Source: Cobetia amphilecti | GTDB taxonomy: Bacteria > Pseudomonadota > Gammaproteobacteria > Pseudomonadales > Halomonadaceae | Length of the DNA stretch: 64,000 nucleotides | NCBI RefSeq assembly: GCF_030010415.1 | Contig: NZ_JASCSA010000009.1 | Reading direction: 5' to 3' (one strand) | In this document: positions 7,880 through 16,515 of the stretch, one piece after another | Layout: each line of letters starts with the position of its first letter | Numbering within the stretch: position 1 is the first letter of the stretch | Translations under genes and position numbers: made by a program | Notes under the pieces: generated by a model | The model's input: the letters and a program-made list of their open reading frames with translations, nothing else | What the model was told of the DNA's origin: nothing | The model's database searches: none

Positions 7880-9364
7880 TCAGTCACCCGGACCGCATTC
7901 CATGCAACGCTCGACGATGGCCGGGCCCAGCTGCAGGTTGGCGTTGAGGTCACGCAGCGCAGTGCGCAGGCCTTCCTCGATCACCGGGTGATAGAAGGGC
8001 ATTTCCAGCATCTGCTCGATGGTCATGCGTTGCTGGTGGGACCAGGCCAGCAGGTGGGCGAGGTGCTCGGCACGCGGGCCGAAGATCTCGGCGCCCAGCA
8101 GCAGGCCGGTGCCTTGCTCGCCATAGACACGCAGCATGCCCTTGTTCATGCGCATCACGCGGGAGCGACCCTGGCCGGTGAAGTCGACTTCGCCCACCGC
8201 GTAGCAGTCGCAGGCACCGTAGCGCTGTTCGATCTCGGCGGTCGAGAGGCCGATGGTGGCCATCTGCGGATCACTGAACACGACGGCGATGGTGCTCTTG
8301 CGCTGACCGGCACGCACGTCGGGGAAGCGACCGGCGTTGTCACCGGCGATACGGCCCTCATCGGAGGCTTCGTGCAGCAGCGGCAGGTCATTGTTGGCGT
8401 CGCCGGCGATGAAGACATGGCTCGGCGTGTCGTCGCTCAGACGAGTCTGCAGGGTGTGACGATTGAAGATCGGCACGCCGCGCTCGTCCAGCTTCAGACC
8501 CAGCGCCTCGATATTGAGGCGATCGACGTTCGGGCGACGGCCGGTGGCCGCAAGCAGGTAGTCGAAACGCTCGGTGAGGCGAGCTTCGCTGCCACGCTCG
8601 ATGAAGGTGATCTCGACACCGGCGCCATTCTCGTCCTCGACACGTTCGATCTTCTCGACCTTGGCGTCCGGGTCGAGATAGAACTCCTCGTTGAAGACGC
8701 GATCGGCATTGGCACGCAGCTTCTCGTCACGCAGCGGGCCGATGGCACCGCCGACACCGAACATGCGGATGCGCACGCCGAGACGCGTGAGCGCCTGGCC
8801 CAGCTCCAGCCCGATGACGCCCGGGCCGAAGACGGCGACGGATTCCGGCAGGTCGTCCCAGTCGAAGACGCTGTCGTTGATGATCAGGCGGTCACCGGCA
8901 TTCTCGAAGAAGCCCGGGTAGCTGGGGCGTGAGCCGGTGGCGATCACGACACGCTCGAAGGTGACGCGGGTCTCGTTGTCGCCGATGATCAGGCTGTTGG
9001 CGGTCTCGAAACGCGCATTGCCGCGCAGCTTGTCGTGGGAGGGGATGCCTTCCACGGACTCGATCACGAAGCCGACGAAGCGGTCGCGCTCACGCTTGAC
9101 GCGGTCCATCACGGCGCGGCCATCCACCTTGACCTCGCCTTCGATATTGATGCCGAACGGTGCGGTGTCACGGGCGTGATGCGCGGCTTCGGCCGCACTG
9201 ATCAGCAGCTTGGACGGCATGCAGCCGACACGGGCACAGGTGGTGCCGTAGGGGCCGCCTTCGATCATGACCACGGAATCGGTGTGTGCCTTGGCGGCGC
9301 GATAGGCACCCAGACCGGCACTGCCTGCACCGATGATGGCGACTTCAACCTGGCGTTCGTTCAC
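7880..9364 (-). CDS. Pyridine nucleotide-disulfide oxidoreductase, dihydrolipoamide dehydrogenase-like
   Basis: 494 aa from a GTG at 9364 with AGGAG six bases upstream. The FAD GxGxxG motif (AIIGAGSAGLGAYRAA) is near residue 10, and the redox-active CX4C (GTTCARVGCMPSKL) is near 40. The NAD-binding VFGPGVIGLELGQAL is near 180, VFIAGDANNDLPLLHEA near 315, and the C-terminal His-Glu pair EMPFYHPVIEEGLRTAL near 455. It is of the Lpd/mercuric reductase family but no 2-oxoacid dehydrogenase genes are nearby. It lies 113 bp downstream of a peroxiredoxin-glutaredoxin gene on the same strand, so a disulfide-reductase role in peroxide defence is a reasonable inference. Exact substrate unknown. Confidence 0.88.
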   Translation of the reverse strand: MNERQVEVAIIGAGSAGLGAYRAAKAHTDSVVMIEGGPYGTTCARVGCMPSKLLISAAEAAHHARDTAPFGINIEGEVKVDGRAVMDRVKRERDRFVGFVIESVEGIPSHDKLRGNARFETANSLIIGDNETRVTFERVVIATGSRPSYPGFFENAGDRLIINDSVFDWDDLPESVAVFGPGVIGLELGQALTRLGVRIRMFGVGGAIGPLRDEKLRANADRVFNEEFYLDPDAKVEKIERVEDENGAGVEITFIERGSEARLTERFDYLLAATGRRPNVDRLNIEALGLKLDERGVPIFNRHTLQTRLSDDTPSHVFIAGDANNDLPLLHEASDEGRIAGDNAGRFPDVRAGQRKSTIAVVFSDPQMATIGLSTAEIEQRYGACDCYAVGEVDFTGQGRSRVMRMNKGMLRVYGEQGTGLLLGAEIFGPRAEHLAHLLAWSHQQRMTIEQMLEMPFYHPVIEEGLRTALRDLNANLQLGPAIVERCMECGPGD

Positions 9365-9477
9365 GTCGTACTCCTCAAGGCGCGCCAGCGGCGCACCTGA
9401 CAATGGGGTCTCAGGCGCGAGCGTGGCCCGCGCGTGATGAAAAGAGAAAGTTATCGGGGCCTGTCAGCGTGATGCGT

Positions 9478-10227
9478 TCAAGCGCTGGTCAGGCTGCCGA
9501 AGTAGCGGGCGACTTCATCGCTGCCGCCGACATGCTCGCCGTCGATCCAGACCTGCGGCACGGTGGCCTGACCGGTCATGGCGCGCAGGGTGCGTGAGGT
9601 CACGCCGCGGGTGCCGACTTCGATGACTTCGTAGCTGATGCGTGCTTCGTCGAGCATCTGCTTCGCACGTGCGCAGTACGGGCAGCCCGGCTTGCTGAAC
9701 AGGGTAGCGAAGCTGGGGCGGCCGGCGTCCGGGTCCAGATAGTCGAGCATGGTATCGGCGTCGGAGACTTCAAAGGGGTCGCCCGGCTTCTGCGGCTCGA
9801 TGAACTGCTTCTCGACCACGCCGTTGCGTACCAGCATGGAATAGCGCCAGCTGCGCTTGCCGAAACCGATGTCGCTCTTGTCGACCAGCATGCCCATGCC
9901 GGCGGCGAAGTCGCCGTTGCCATCGGCGATCAGGCTCAGGTTCTCGGCTTCCTGATGCTCGCCCCAGGATTCCATGACGAAGGCGTCATTGACGGACAGG
10001 CAGACGATCTCGTCGACGCCGACAGCATAGAAGCGATCGGCCAGCTCGTTGTAGCGCGGCAGGTGAGTGGAGGAACAGGTCGGGGTGAAGGCGCCCGGCA
10101 GGGCGAAGACCACCACGTTGCGGCCCGAGAAGATATCCTCGCTGGTGCGCTCGACCAGACGGCCGTCGCGACGGATCTTGAAGCTGACGTTCGGGACCTG
10201 CTGGCCTTCGTGTGATTCGAGTTGCAT
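9478..10227 (-). CDS. Hybrid peroxiredoxin-5/glutaredoxin
   Basis: 249 aa. Residues 1-160 are a Prx5-type peroxiredoxin with the peroxidatic cysteine in PGAFTPTCSSTHLPRY. Residues about 170-245 are a glutaredoxin with CPYC in FSKPGCPYCARAKQ and the cis-proline motif TVPQVWIDGEHVGG. Such fusions reduce peroxides with glutathione without a separate glutaredoxin, as described for the Haemophilus influenzae and Vibrio-type hybrid peroxiredoxins. Transcribed leftward ahead of the Lpd-like flavoenzyme. No oxyR neighbour and no convincing OxyR site was seen upstream. Confidence 0.95.
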   Translation of the reverse strand: MQLESHEGQQVPNVSFKIRRDGRLVERTSEDIFSGRNVVVFALPGAFTPTCSSTHLPRYNELADRFYAVGVDEIVCLSVNDAFVMESWGEHQEAENLSLIADGNGDFAAGMGMLVDKSDIGFGKRSWRYSMLVRNGVVEKQFIEPQKPGDPFEVSDADTMLDYLDPDAGRPSFATLFSKPGCPYCARAKQMLDEARISYEVIEVGTRGVTSRTLRAMTGQATVPQVWIDGEHVGGSDEVARYFGSLTSA

Positions 10228-10584
10228 GAAATTGGCTCCGGTCTCGATGAGACGTATCTAAAGGGGATGGCAGGCGACTGAGGCTCGATGACAATGTCGA
10301 GTGCATGAGAAATCAGTGCCTTGCGAAACTGGAGCCAGTCTAGGGGCAAGCCTCTTGCGGGTGAATTTGATTGCATCAAGCGAGGCGATAGCTTTTCTTG
10401 ATGATACTGCTGACAGTCAGGCGTGTGCTGGCTCATGGCCTTGTTCTCGGCAGGAACGTGCTGGTCGGCAAGCGGCTTTTTTGCCGGAAATAGTTATACA
10501 GACTTGATATTTGCCCCTGTCAGCCATAAGTAGTGGGTACGTCACAGCATCGTCAGGCGTCGAGTCTGGCAAGCGAGGCAATAG
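10228..10584. other. Divergent intergenic region
   Basis: 357 bp between the leftward peroxiredoxin gene and the rightward small gene at 10585. It must carry promoters for both. A loose inverted pair ATCAAG (10375-10380) and CTTGAT (10397-10402) is present, but no recognised operator. No gene or structured RNA was found. Confidence 0.4.
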
Positions 10585-10881
10585 ATGAACGCACGAGAGT
10601 ACATGGCGAAGCACGGCCTGGACGGCGACAAGGACAAGGAGGAGGACAAGCCTCAGAGTCTGGAAGAGCATGCCTGGGCACGTGCACGTGAGTCCGGCAG
10701 CCATCGGCCACGCACCGGGACGCCGCATGACTGGGAAGACTGGGAGCGCTACCACGAGCAGCTGGCCGCGGACTCCGAGAAGCTGTCCCAGAAGATCGAT
10801 CGTCAGGCCCGCGCCGGCGGATCCGCCTCTGCGCACGACGATGACGTCGACAAGGCCGACGCTGATCGAGAAGGACAGTGA
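10585..10881 (+). CDS. Small, highly charged hypothetical protein
   Basis: 98 aa starting MNAREYMAKHGL, with GAGG eight bases before the ATG. It is very hydrophilic, rich in Asp, Glu, Lys, Arg and His (DGDKDKEEDKPQ near residue 14, DWEDWERYHEQLAAD near 50), with no hydrophobic segment or signal peptide. A short amphipathic helix is likely around 48-75. The stop codon falls inside the first copy of a five-copy 15-bp tandem repeat, and every repeat unit carries a TGA in this frame. Function unknown; it may share a transcript with the Pmp3-like gene 128 bp downstream. Confidence 0.62.
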   Translation: MNAREYMAKHGLDGDKDKEEDKPQSLEEHAWARARESGSHRPRTGTPHDWEDWERYHEQLAADSEKLSQKIDRQARAGGSASAHDDDVDKADADREGQ

Positions 10882-10945
10882 TCAAAAGGACACTGATCAA
10901 AAGGACACTGATCAAAAGGACACTGATCAAAAGGACACTGATCAA
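10871..10945. repeat. Five tandem copies of a 15-bp unit
   Basis: Unit AAGGACACTGATCAA, copies at 10871, 10886, 10901, 10916 and 10931. Only the first differs, by one base (C to G). Each unit holds the palindrome TGATCA. Because 15 is divisible by three, an alternative frame reads KDTDQ in every copy, while the frame of the upstream gene stops in every copy. Confidence 0.97.
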
Positions 10946-11009
10946 CACGAGTACCGAACATTCATGACCTCCGTGGAGTCACGGTTGTCACAATCGCAAG
11001 GAGCAACTC

Positions 11010-11171
11010 ATGGATATCATTCGCATCATTCTGGCCATCATCCTGCCGCCGCTGGGCGTTCTCATGCAGGTGGGTGTCGCCAACAAGCATTTCTGGATCA
11101 ACATCATCCTGACCTGCTTCGGTTTCCTGCCGGGGATCATCCACGCGGTGTGGGTTATTACCAAGTTCTGA
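11010..11171 (+). CDS. Pmp3/YqaE-family small membrane protein
   Basis: 53 aa. Perfect AAGGAG six bases before the ATG. The sequence MDIIRIILAIILPPLGVLMQVG followed by FWINIILTCFGFLPGIIHAVWVI shows the two transmembrane helices and the LPPLGV and GFLPGIIHA signatures of the UPF0057/Pmp3 family. These proteolipids are linked to salt, cold and membrane stress and to membrane potential. It is followed by a strong terminator at 11238. The family assignment is firm from the motifs. Confidence 0.93.
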   Translation: MDIIRIILAIILPPLGVLMQVGVANKHFWINIILTCFGFLPGIIHAVWVITKF

Positions 11172-11237
11172 CCGCCGCTGAGCCCCAGAGGCTCTGATAT
11201 GGCTGCCCAACTCGGGTAACCCAGAGTTGAAAGACCC

Positions 11238-11273
11238 AAAGCCCCCGCTGCCTTGTGTGCAGCGGGGGCTTTT
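11238..11273 (+). terminator. Rho-independent terminator after the Pmp3-like gene
   Basis: Stem AAAGCCCCCGCTG (11238-11250) with CAGCGGGGGCTTT (11260-11272), nine-base loop, T run at the 3' side. Confidence 0.85.
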
Positions 11274-11513
11274 CAGTGGGCGCTCACCGGGGAAGCGCCA
11301 TGTGGCGTCAGTGATTCAGCGGCGGGGCTTGCCGATGGCCCTTGGCGAATGGCAGGCGACGGTAGTTCAACATGTAGACTTTCGCATAGCCTGATTTCAA
11401 CGCTTTTCAGCGAGCGCGGCGCTTGTCGCCTCTCGCTTGCCCCCGTAGGGTCAAATGGGACTGAGGGCAGCGATCAGGGCAGGTGAAGCCTGTTCGATCA
11501 CATGCTCCACGAT

Positions 11514-11523
11514 AACAACAACA
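11514..11523 (+). promoter_or_regulatory. AACAACAACA motif in the leader of the PotA-like gene
   Basis: A CA-repeat of the Hfq/Crc recognition type (AAnAAnAA) lies 17 bases before the ATG at 11540, whose own ribosome site is weak. The rest of 11274-11539 must hold the operon promoter; I could not place one with confidence. Comparable motifs occur at 12819, 21469, 25924 and 32328 near other transporter starts. Confidence 0.45.
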
Positions 11524-11539
11524 CGTATGGATACCACGC

Positions 11540-12688
11540 ATGGTCACGACTGCTGAGCCCGACGCGCCGCAGGAGACCAGCTCCTGCTTCGCGATCTTCA
11601 ATGATGTGCAAAAGAGCTATGACGGCGAAACGCTGGTGGTCAAGGGCTTCAATCTTGAAGTCCAGCGCGGCGAGTTCGTCACCCTGCTGGGGCCGTCCGG
11701 TTCCGGCAAGACCACCTGCCTGATGATGATGGCAGGCTTCGAAACGCCGACCCACGGCGACATCCTCCTCGACGGTACCCCCATCAATGACTTGCCACCG
11801 CACAAGCGCGGTATCGGCATGGTCTTCCAGAACTATGCGCTGTTTCCGCACATGAGCGTGGCCGAGAATCTGGCCTTCCCGCTGGAAGTGCGCGGCATGA
11901 GCAAGGAGGAAATCTCGACCAAGGTGGCCAACGCGCTGGACATGGTGCGACTCGGCGAATTCGGCGATCGCCGCCCGGGGCAGCTCTCCGGCGGGCAGCA
12001 GCAGCGGGTCGCCCTGGCACGTGCGCTGGTCTTCGAGCCGGAGCTGGTGCTGATGGATGAGCCGCTGGGGGCGCTGGACAAGAATCTGCGCGAGGAGATG
12101 CAGTTCGAGATCAAGCGCATCCACCAGCGCCTCGGCGTCACCATGCTCTACGTGACCCACGATCAGACGGAAGCGCTGACCATGTCGGACCGCATCGCGG
12201 TCTTCAATGACGGCATCGTCCAGCAGCTGGCAACCCCCGAGGCGCTGTATGAAGCGCCGGAGAATGCCTTCGTCGCCTATTTCATCGGCGAGAACAATCG
12301 CCTCAATGGCCAGGTATCGCAGCTCGACACTCAGGGTGAGCATTGCACGGTGACCCTCGACAGTGGCGAGCAGGTCCGGGCACTCAAGGTGGCTGTCAAT
12401 GAGGTCGGCGAGCGCACCCAGCTGTCACTGCGTCCGGAGCGGGTGCGCCTGCTGTCGGCGGAAGAGCCAGGCGCCGCGGGCACGCAAAGCCCTCCCGACA
12501 ATGTCTTCTCCGCCGAGGTGCTCGAGGTGATCTATCTTGGAGATCATCTACGCACGCGCGTGGCGGTGTGTGGCAGTGACGAATTCATCATCAAGACACC
12601 CAACGCCGAGGGTTATCCGCCCTTGCGGCCCGGGCAGACCCTGCAGGTCGGATGGGACGCCTGCGACTGCCGGGCGCTGGATGCCTGA
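11540..12688 (+). CDS. ABC transporter ATP-binding protein, PotA-like
   Basis: 382 aa. Walker A GPSGSGKTT near residue 52, Q-loop MVFQNYALFPHMSV near 95, signature LSGGQQQR near 148, Walker B VLMDEPLGALD near 170, H-loop YVTHDQTEAL near 203. A C-terminal TOBE-type regulatory domain (about 250-375) includes LSLRPERVRLL. It energises import by the two permeases and the periplasmic protein that follow (genes at 12848, 14159, 15464). The polyamine-type family is clear. The true substrate could be putrescine, spermidine or another cationic amine and is not readable from sequence. Confidence 0.93.
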   Translation: MVTTAEPDAPQETSSCFAIFNDVQKSYDGETLVVKGFNLEVQRGEFVTLLGPSGSGKTTCLMMMAGFETPTHGDILLDGTPINDLPPHKRGIGMVFQNYALFPHMSVAENLAFPLEVRGMSKEEISTKVANALDMVRLGEFGDRRPGQLSGGQQQRVALARALVFEPELVLMDEPLGALDKNLREEMQFEIKRIHQRLGVTMLYVTHDQTEALTMSDRIAVFNDGIVQQLATPEALYEAPENAFVAYFIGENNRLNGQVSQLDTQGEHCTVTLDSGEQVRALKVAVNEVGERTQLSLRPERVRLLSAEEPGAAGTQSPPDNVFSAEVLEVIYLGDHLRTRVAVCGSDEFIIKTPNAEGYPPLRPGQTLQVGWDACDCRALDA

Positions 12689-12847
12689 GGCCAGCAAGGG
12701 TCAGAGCAGGCTGGAAGCACAGGCGAGAAAGGACAGGCGAGTAAAGACAAGGCAGCAAGGGAGGTGAAGCACGCTTCCTCAGCAAAGCAAGAGCAGATTT
12801 CGCGACAAGAGTGCGGCACAACAACAAGAAATCAGGGAGATTCATCC

Positions 12848-13984
12848 ATGTCAGTCATCAATCAGTTCACCGCGTCATTCACTACCTCGCGCCCGGGCAT
12901 GCCGCTGCGCAGTCTGCTGGCGGTTGCCGTGGCAGCGGCCGGCATGAGCGCCGGTGCGGCCCAGGCCGAGACGCTCAATATCGTCTCGTGGGGCGGCGCC
13001 TATACCGACAGCCAGAACAAGGCCTATCACGAGCCCTGGGAAGAGAAGAGCGGCGACACCGTCGTCAATATCGACAAGTCATCCAATGCGCTGTCCGGTC
13101 TGCGCGCACAGGTCCAGGCCGGCAACGTCACCTGGGACCTGGTCGACATGCTGCCCAGTGATGCCTTGATTGCCTGTTCGGAAGGCCTGATCGAGCCGCT
13201 GGACCCGGACACCCTGTTCGCGGCAGCGCCGGATGGCACGCCGGCCAGCGAGGACTTCATCGAGAATTCGCTCAGCGAGTGCTTCGTGCCGCAAATCGTC
13301 TACTCCAACATCGTGGCCTTCAATACCGAGATGTTCCCCGAGGACAAGCAGCCGGATTCCATCGATGACGTCTTCAATCTCGAGGAATTCCCCGGCAAAC
13401 GTGCGCTGCAGAAGAAGCCGATCAACAACATGGAGTGGGCGCTGGTAGCCGATGGCGTTGCCCCGGAAGATGTCTACGAGATGCTGGATTCCGAGGAAGG
13501 CATCGAACGTGCCTTCGCCAAGCTCGATACCATCAAGGACAGCGTGATCTGGTGGGAAGAGGGCGCACAGCCGCCGCAGCTGCTGGCGGACAAGGAAGTG
13601 GCCTTCGCCTCGGCCTACAACGGGCGTATCTTCGATGCCGAGGTCAACGAGAAGCAGCCATTCTCCATCGTCTGGGATGCCCAGGTCTTCGAGCTGGATG
13701 GCTGGGTGGTGCCGACCGGCAAGCTCGACAAGGTCAAGGATTACCTGATGTTCGCCACCGATACCCAGCGTCTGGCGGATCAGGCCAAGTACATCTCCTA
13801 CGGGCCGGCGCGTACCTCCTCCGCGGCACTGGTCTCGACCCATGCGGACACCGGCATCGACATGAAGCCGCACATGCCCACCTATGGCCCCAACTTCGAG
13901 ACCGCCATCCCCAAGGATGACGAATTCTGGGCCGACAACCTCGATGAGCTGAGCCAGCGCTTCAACGCCTGGCTGGCACGCTGA
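12848..13984 (+). CDS. Periplasmic substrate-binding protein, PotD/PotF-like
   Basis: 378 aa from the ATG at 12848 with AGGGAGA upstream; the longer frame from 12764 is unlikely. The Sec signal peptide ends about residue 38 (SAGAAQA/ETLNIVSWGG). The mature part has the family-2/extracellular solute-binding pattern: NIVSWGGAYTDSQ, WDLVDMLPSDALIACSEGLIEPLD, and a C-lobe WDAQVFELDGWVVPTGKLDKV. It delivers substrate to the PotB/C-like permeases. A CAACAACAAGAA motif sits directly ahead of the ribosome site. A terminator-like hairpin follows at 14003, which may let this gene be expressed above the permeases. Confidence 0.92.
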   Translation: MSVINQFTASFTTSRPGMPLRSLLAVAVAAAGMSAGAAQAETLNIVSWGGAYTDSQNKAYHEPWEEKSGDTVVNIDKSSNALSGLRAQVQAGNVTWDLVDMLPSDALIACSEGLIEPLDPDTLFAAAPDGTPASEDFIENSLSECFVPQIVYSNIVAFNTEMFPEDKQPDSIDDVFNLEEFPGKRALQKKPINNMEWALVADGVAPEDVYEMLDSEEGIERAFAKLDTIKDSVIWWEEGAQPPQLLADKEVAFASAYNGRIFDAEVNEKQPFSIVWDAQVFELDGWVVPTGKLDKVKDYLMFATDTQRLADQAKYISYGPARTSSAALVSTHADTGIDMKPHMPTYGPNFETAIPKDDEFWADNLDELSQRFNAWLAR

Positions 13985-14002
13985 CCCCTGCACTGACCCG
14001 CT

Positions 14003-14040
14003 GGCCCCGGTGGCGCACACCCGCGCGCCGGGGCCTTTTT
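14003..14040 (+). terminator. Intra-operon terminator/attenuator
   Basis: Stem GGCCCCGG (14003-14010) with CCGGGGCC (14028-14035), then five T. It lies between the binding-protein gene and the permease genes and probably causes partial termination. Confidence 0.75.
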
Positions 14041-14158
14041 GATCATGCCTGATGGCCCGTCGGCCATGCTCGATTCCGCCAGGTTGGCTTCCGTCACTGT
14101 CACGCGGAAGCCGGCTGGCGGCCCAGGCATCCTCGGATAGCCGATCAAGGAGTGCAGG

Positions 14159-15460
14159 ATGAGCGATTCCTCCGCCCCGGCCACGTCCGGAAGCGCAGCA
14201 CATGACCCCAATGGTGCCCCCGGCGCGGCGCTGACAACCGCCGATGGCGTACCGCTGAAACAGAGCCTCAATCGCGCCATCCGCCGCAGCCGCATCAAGG
14301 CGTTGCTGCTGGTGGCACCGTTGCTGGTCTTCATCGGGCTGGCATTCGTCATGCCCATCTTCGACATGCTGTCACGCAGTGTCGACAACCCGGAAGTCTC
14401 CACCTATCTGCCGCGCACCAGCGAGGTGCTGGTCGACTGGGACGGCGAAGGGTTGCCGGAAGAGGCCGCCTACGCCGCCCTGGCGCAGGATCTGGCCGCG
14501 GGACTCAAGGCGCGCAATCTCGGGCGCGTCGCCTCGCGTCTCAACTACGAAAAGTCCGGCATGCGGTCGCTGTTCATGAAGAGCGCCCGCCGTGCCGGAC
14601 GCATGGAGGCCCCTTACAAGGCCGCGCTGATCAAGGCCGATGAGGATTGGGAGGACCCGGATATCTGGCGTCTGATCAAGCGCGAATCGTCGCCTCTCAC
14701 CGCTTCCTACTATCTGGCGGCGGTGGATCGCCAGTTCTCACCGACAGGCGAGATCGTCGAGAAACCGGAGTATCTGCAGATCCACGTCTCGCTGTTCATC
14801 CGCACCTTCTGGATGAGCGCCGCGATCACCGGGCTATGTCTGTTGCTGGCCTATCCGGTGGCCTGGCTGCTGGCGACCCTGCCGGCCAGTCGCGGCAATC
14901 TGCTGATGATTCTGGTGCTGCTGCCGTTCTGGACATCGCTGCTGGTGCGAACCACCACCTGGATCGCGATCCTGCAGCAGCAGGGGGTGCTCAATGACAT
15001 GCTGGTAGGTGTCGGGATACTCGCCGAGGAGGCGCGTATCCAGATGATCTACAACAAGACCGGCACCATCATCGCGATGACCCACATCCTGCTGCCGTTC
15101 ATGATCCTGCCGCTGTACTCGGTGATGAAGACCATCCCGCCCAGCTACATGCATGCGGCGCGCTCGCTGGGTGCCGGGCCGATCACCGCCTTCCGGCGCG
15201 TCTACTTCCCGCAGACCTTGCCGGGCATCGGGGCGGGCTCGATTCTGGTCTTCATCCTCTCCATCGGCTACTACATCACGCCGGCACTGGTGGGCGGGCA
15301 GTCGGGCCGCTTCATCACCAACTTCATCGCCTATCACATGCAGACCTCGCTCAACTGGGGGCTGGCAGCGGCCATTGGCTCGATTCTGCTGGTCGTGGTG
15401 ATCCTCTTCTATCTCGTCTACAACCGTCTGATCGGTGTGGACAAGGTCAAACTGGGGTGA
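14159..15460 (+). CDS. ABC transporter permease, PotB-like, with a large periplasmic insertion
   Basis: 433 aa, well above the 280-320 usual for PotB-type permeases. The first transmembrane helix is near residues 42-65 (KALLLVAPLLVFIGLAFVMP). It is followed by about 140 hydrophilic residues (roughly 70-205, including LNYEKSGMRSLFMKSARRAGRM) before the remaining five helices. The EAA-type cytoplasmic loop, where the ATPase docks, reads MHAARSLGAGPITAFRRVYFP near 330. It begins 119 bp after the intra-operon terminator and is separated from the next permease by three bases. Confidence 0.9.
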   Translation: MSDSSAPATSGSAAHDPNGAPGAALTTADGVPLKQSLNRAIRRSRIKALLLVAPLLVFIGLAFVMPIFDMLSRSVDNPEVSTYLPRTSEVLVDWDGEGLPEEAAYAALAQDLAAGLKARNLGRVASRLNYEKSGMRSLFMKSARRAGRMEAPYKAALIKADEDWEDPDIWRLIKRESSPLTASYYLAAVDRQFSPTGEIVEKPEYLQIHVSLFIRTFWMSAAITGLCLLLAYPVAWLLATLPASRGNLLMILVLLPFWTSLLVRTTTWIAILQQQGVLNDMLVGVGILAEEARIQMIYNKTGTIIAMTHILLPFMILPLYSVMKTIPPSYMHAARSLGAGPITAFRRVYFPQTLPGIGAGSILVFILSIGYYITPALVGGQSGRFITNFIAYHMQTSLNWGLAAAIGSILLVVVILFYLVYNRLIGVDKVKLG

Positions 15461-15463
15461 CAG

Positions 15464-16315
15464 ATGGCCATACCTTCCTATGCAACTCGTGGTGAGCGGA
15501 TCTGGCATTGGGTGTTCTGCGTGCTGTGCGCGCTGATCTTCCTGTTCCTGATCGGGCCGATCCTGGTGATCATTCCGCTCTCGTTCAATGCCGAACCCTA
15601 CTTCACCTTCTCGGAGAAGATGCTGTCGCTGGACCCGGAGGGCTACTCGCTGCGCTGGTATCAGGAGTTCTTCACCTCGGATGAGTGGATGCGCTCGATC
15701 AAGAACAGCATCATCGTGGCGGTGTGCGCGACGGTGCTGGCCACGGTACTGGGCACGCTTGCCGCACTGGGGCTTTCCAGCCGCTTCATGCCGTTTCGCA
15801 ATACCATCATGGCGATCCTGATCTCGCCGATGATCGTGCCGCTGATCATCAGCGCCGCGGCGATGTTCTTCTTCTTCTCGAAACTGGGGCTGACCCAGAC
15901 CTATCTGGGCGTGATTCTGGCGCACACGGCGCTGGGCATTCCCTTCGTGGTGATCACGGTGACGGCGACGCTGTCCGGCTTCGATCACTCGCTGACACGT
16001 GCGGCGCACTCGTTGGGGGCCAGTCCGAGTCGCACCTTCTTCCGCATCATCCTGCCGCTGGTGACGCCGGGGGTGGTCTCCGGGGCGCTGTTCGCCTTCA
16101 TCACCTCGTTCGATGAAGTCGTGGTGGTGCTGTTCATCGCCGGGCCGGCGCAGACCACCATCCCGATCCAGATGTGGTCCGGTATTCGCGAGGAGATCAG
16201 CCCGACGATCCTGGCGGTGGCCACGCTGCTGGTGCTGGTCTCGATCCTGCTGCTGACGACACTGGAACTGATTCGCCGCCGCAATGAACGTCTGCGCGGC
16301 CTGACGCCGAGCTGA
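15464..16315 (+). CDS. ABC transporter permease, PotC-like
   Basis: 283 aa with six predicted helices, beginning WHWVFCVLCALIFLFLIGPILVIIPLSF. The EAA loop is LTRAAHSLGASPSRTFFRIILP near residue 180. Three bases separate it from the upstream permease, so the two are translated together and form the membrane channel for the PotABCD-type importer. The C-terminus is Arg-rich and cytoplasmic. A 23-bp perfect hairpin follows at 16396. Confidence 0.92.
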   Translation: MAIPSYATRGERIWHWVFCVLCALIFLFLIGPILVIIPLSFNAEPYFTFSEKMLSLDPEGYSLRWYQEFFTSDEWMRSIKNSIIVAVCATVLATVLGTLAALGLSSRFMPFRNTIMAILISPMIVPLIISAAAMFFFFSKLGLTQTYLGVILAHTALGIPFVVITVTATLSGFDHSLTRAAHSLGASPSRTFFRIILPLVTPGVVSGALFAFITSFDEVVVVLFIAGPAQTTIPIQMWSGIREEISPTILAVATLLVLVSILLLTTLELIRRRNERLRGLTPS

Positions 16316-16395
16316 TCTTTGTCCTCTGCCGTCTGCCCTCTGCCCTCTGCTCTTGAGTGCTGGGCGCGTGATGGCGGTGAGAAACAGGAGTCGTA

Positions 16396-16446
16396 TGAAA
16401 CGCCCGTGCCCCCGCAGACAGACTCTGCGGGGGCACGGGCGTTTCA
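16396..16446. terminator. Very stable 23-bp hairpin between convergent transcripts
   Basis: Arms 16396-16418 and 16424-16446 pair perfectly around a five-base loop. It lies between the end of the PotC-like gene and the end of the convergent sigma-54 regulator gene. There is no long T run; bidirectional transcript-end protection or termination is likely. Confidence 0.7.
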
Positions 16447-16451
16447 GGGCC

Positions 16452-16501
16452 AGGGCTTGAAGACAGGGCTTGAAGACAGGGCTTGGAGACAGGGCTTGAG
16501 G
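16452..16501. repeat. 13-bp tandem repeat, nearly four copies
   Basis: Unit AGGGCTTGAAGAC, copies at 16452, 16465 and 16478 (one change in the third) and a partial fourth at 16491, directly beside the 23-bp hairpin and 15 bases from the end of the regulator gene. Confidence 0.9.
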
Positions 16502-16515
16502 AAAAGCCTGCTGCG

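Noticed and set aside
10670..11197. Open frame reading through the 15-bp repeats as KDTDQ units
   Set aside because: No ribosome site, overlaps two better-supported small genes in other frames, and stays open only because the repeat length is a multiple of three.
13079..14203. 374-aa minus-strand frame across the PotD-like gene and terminator
   Set aside because: Antisense shadow; it would also read through a terminator and has no family pattern.
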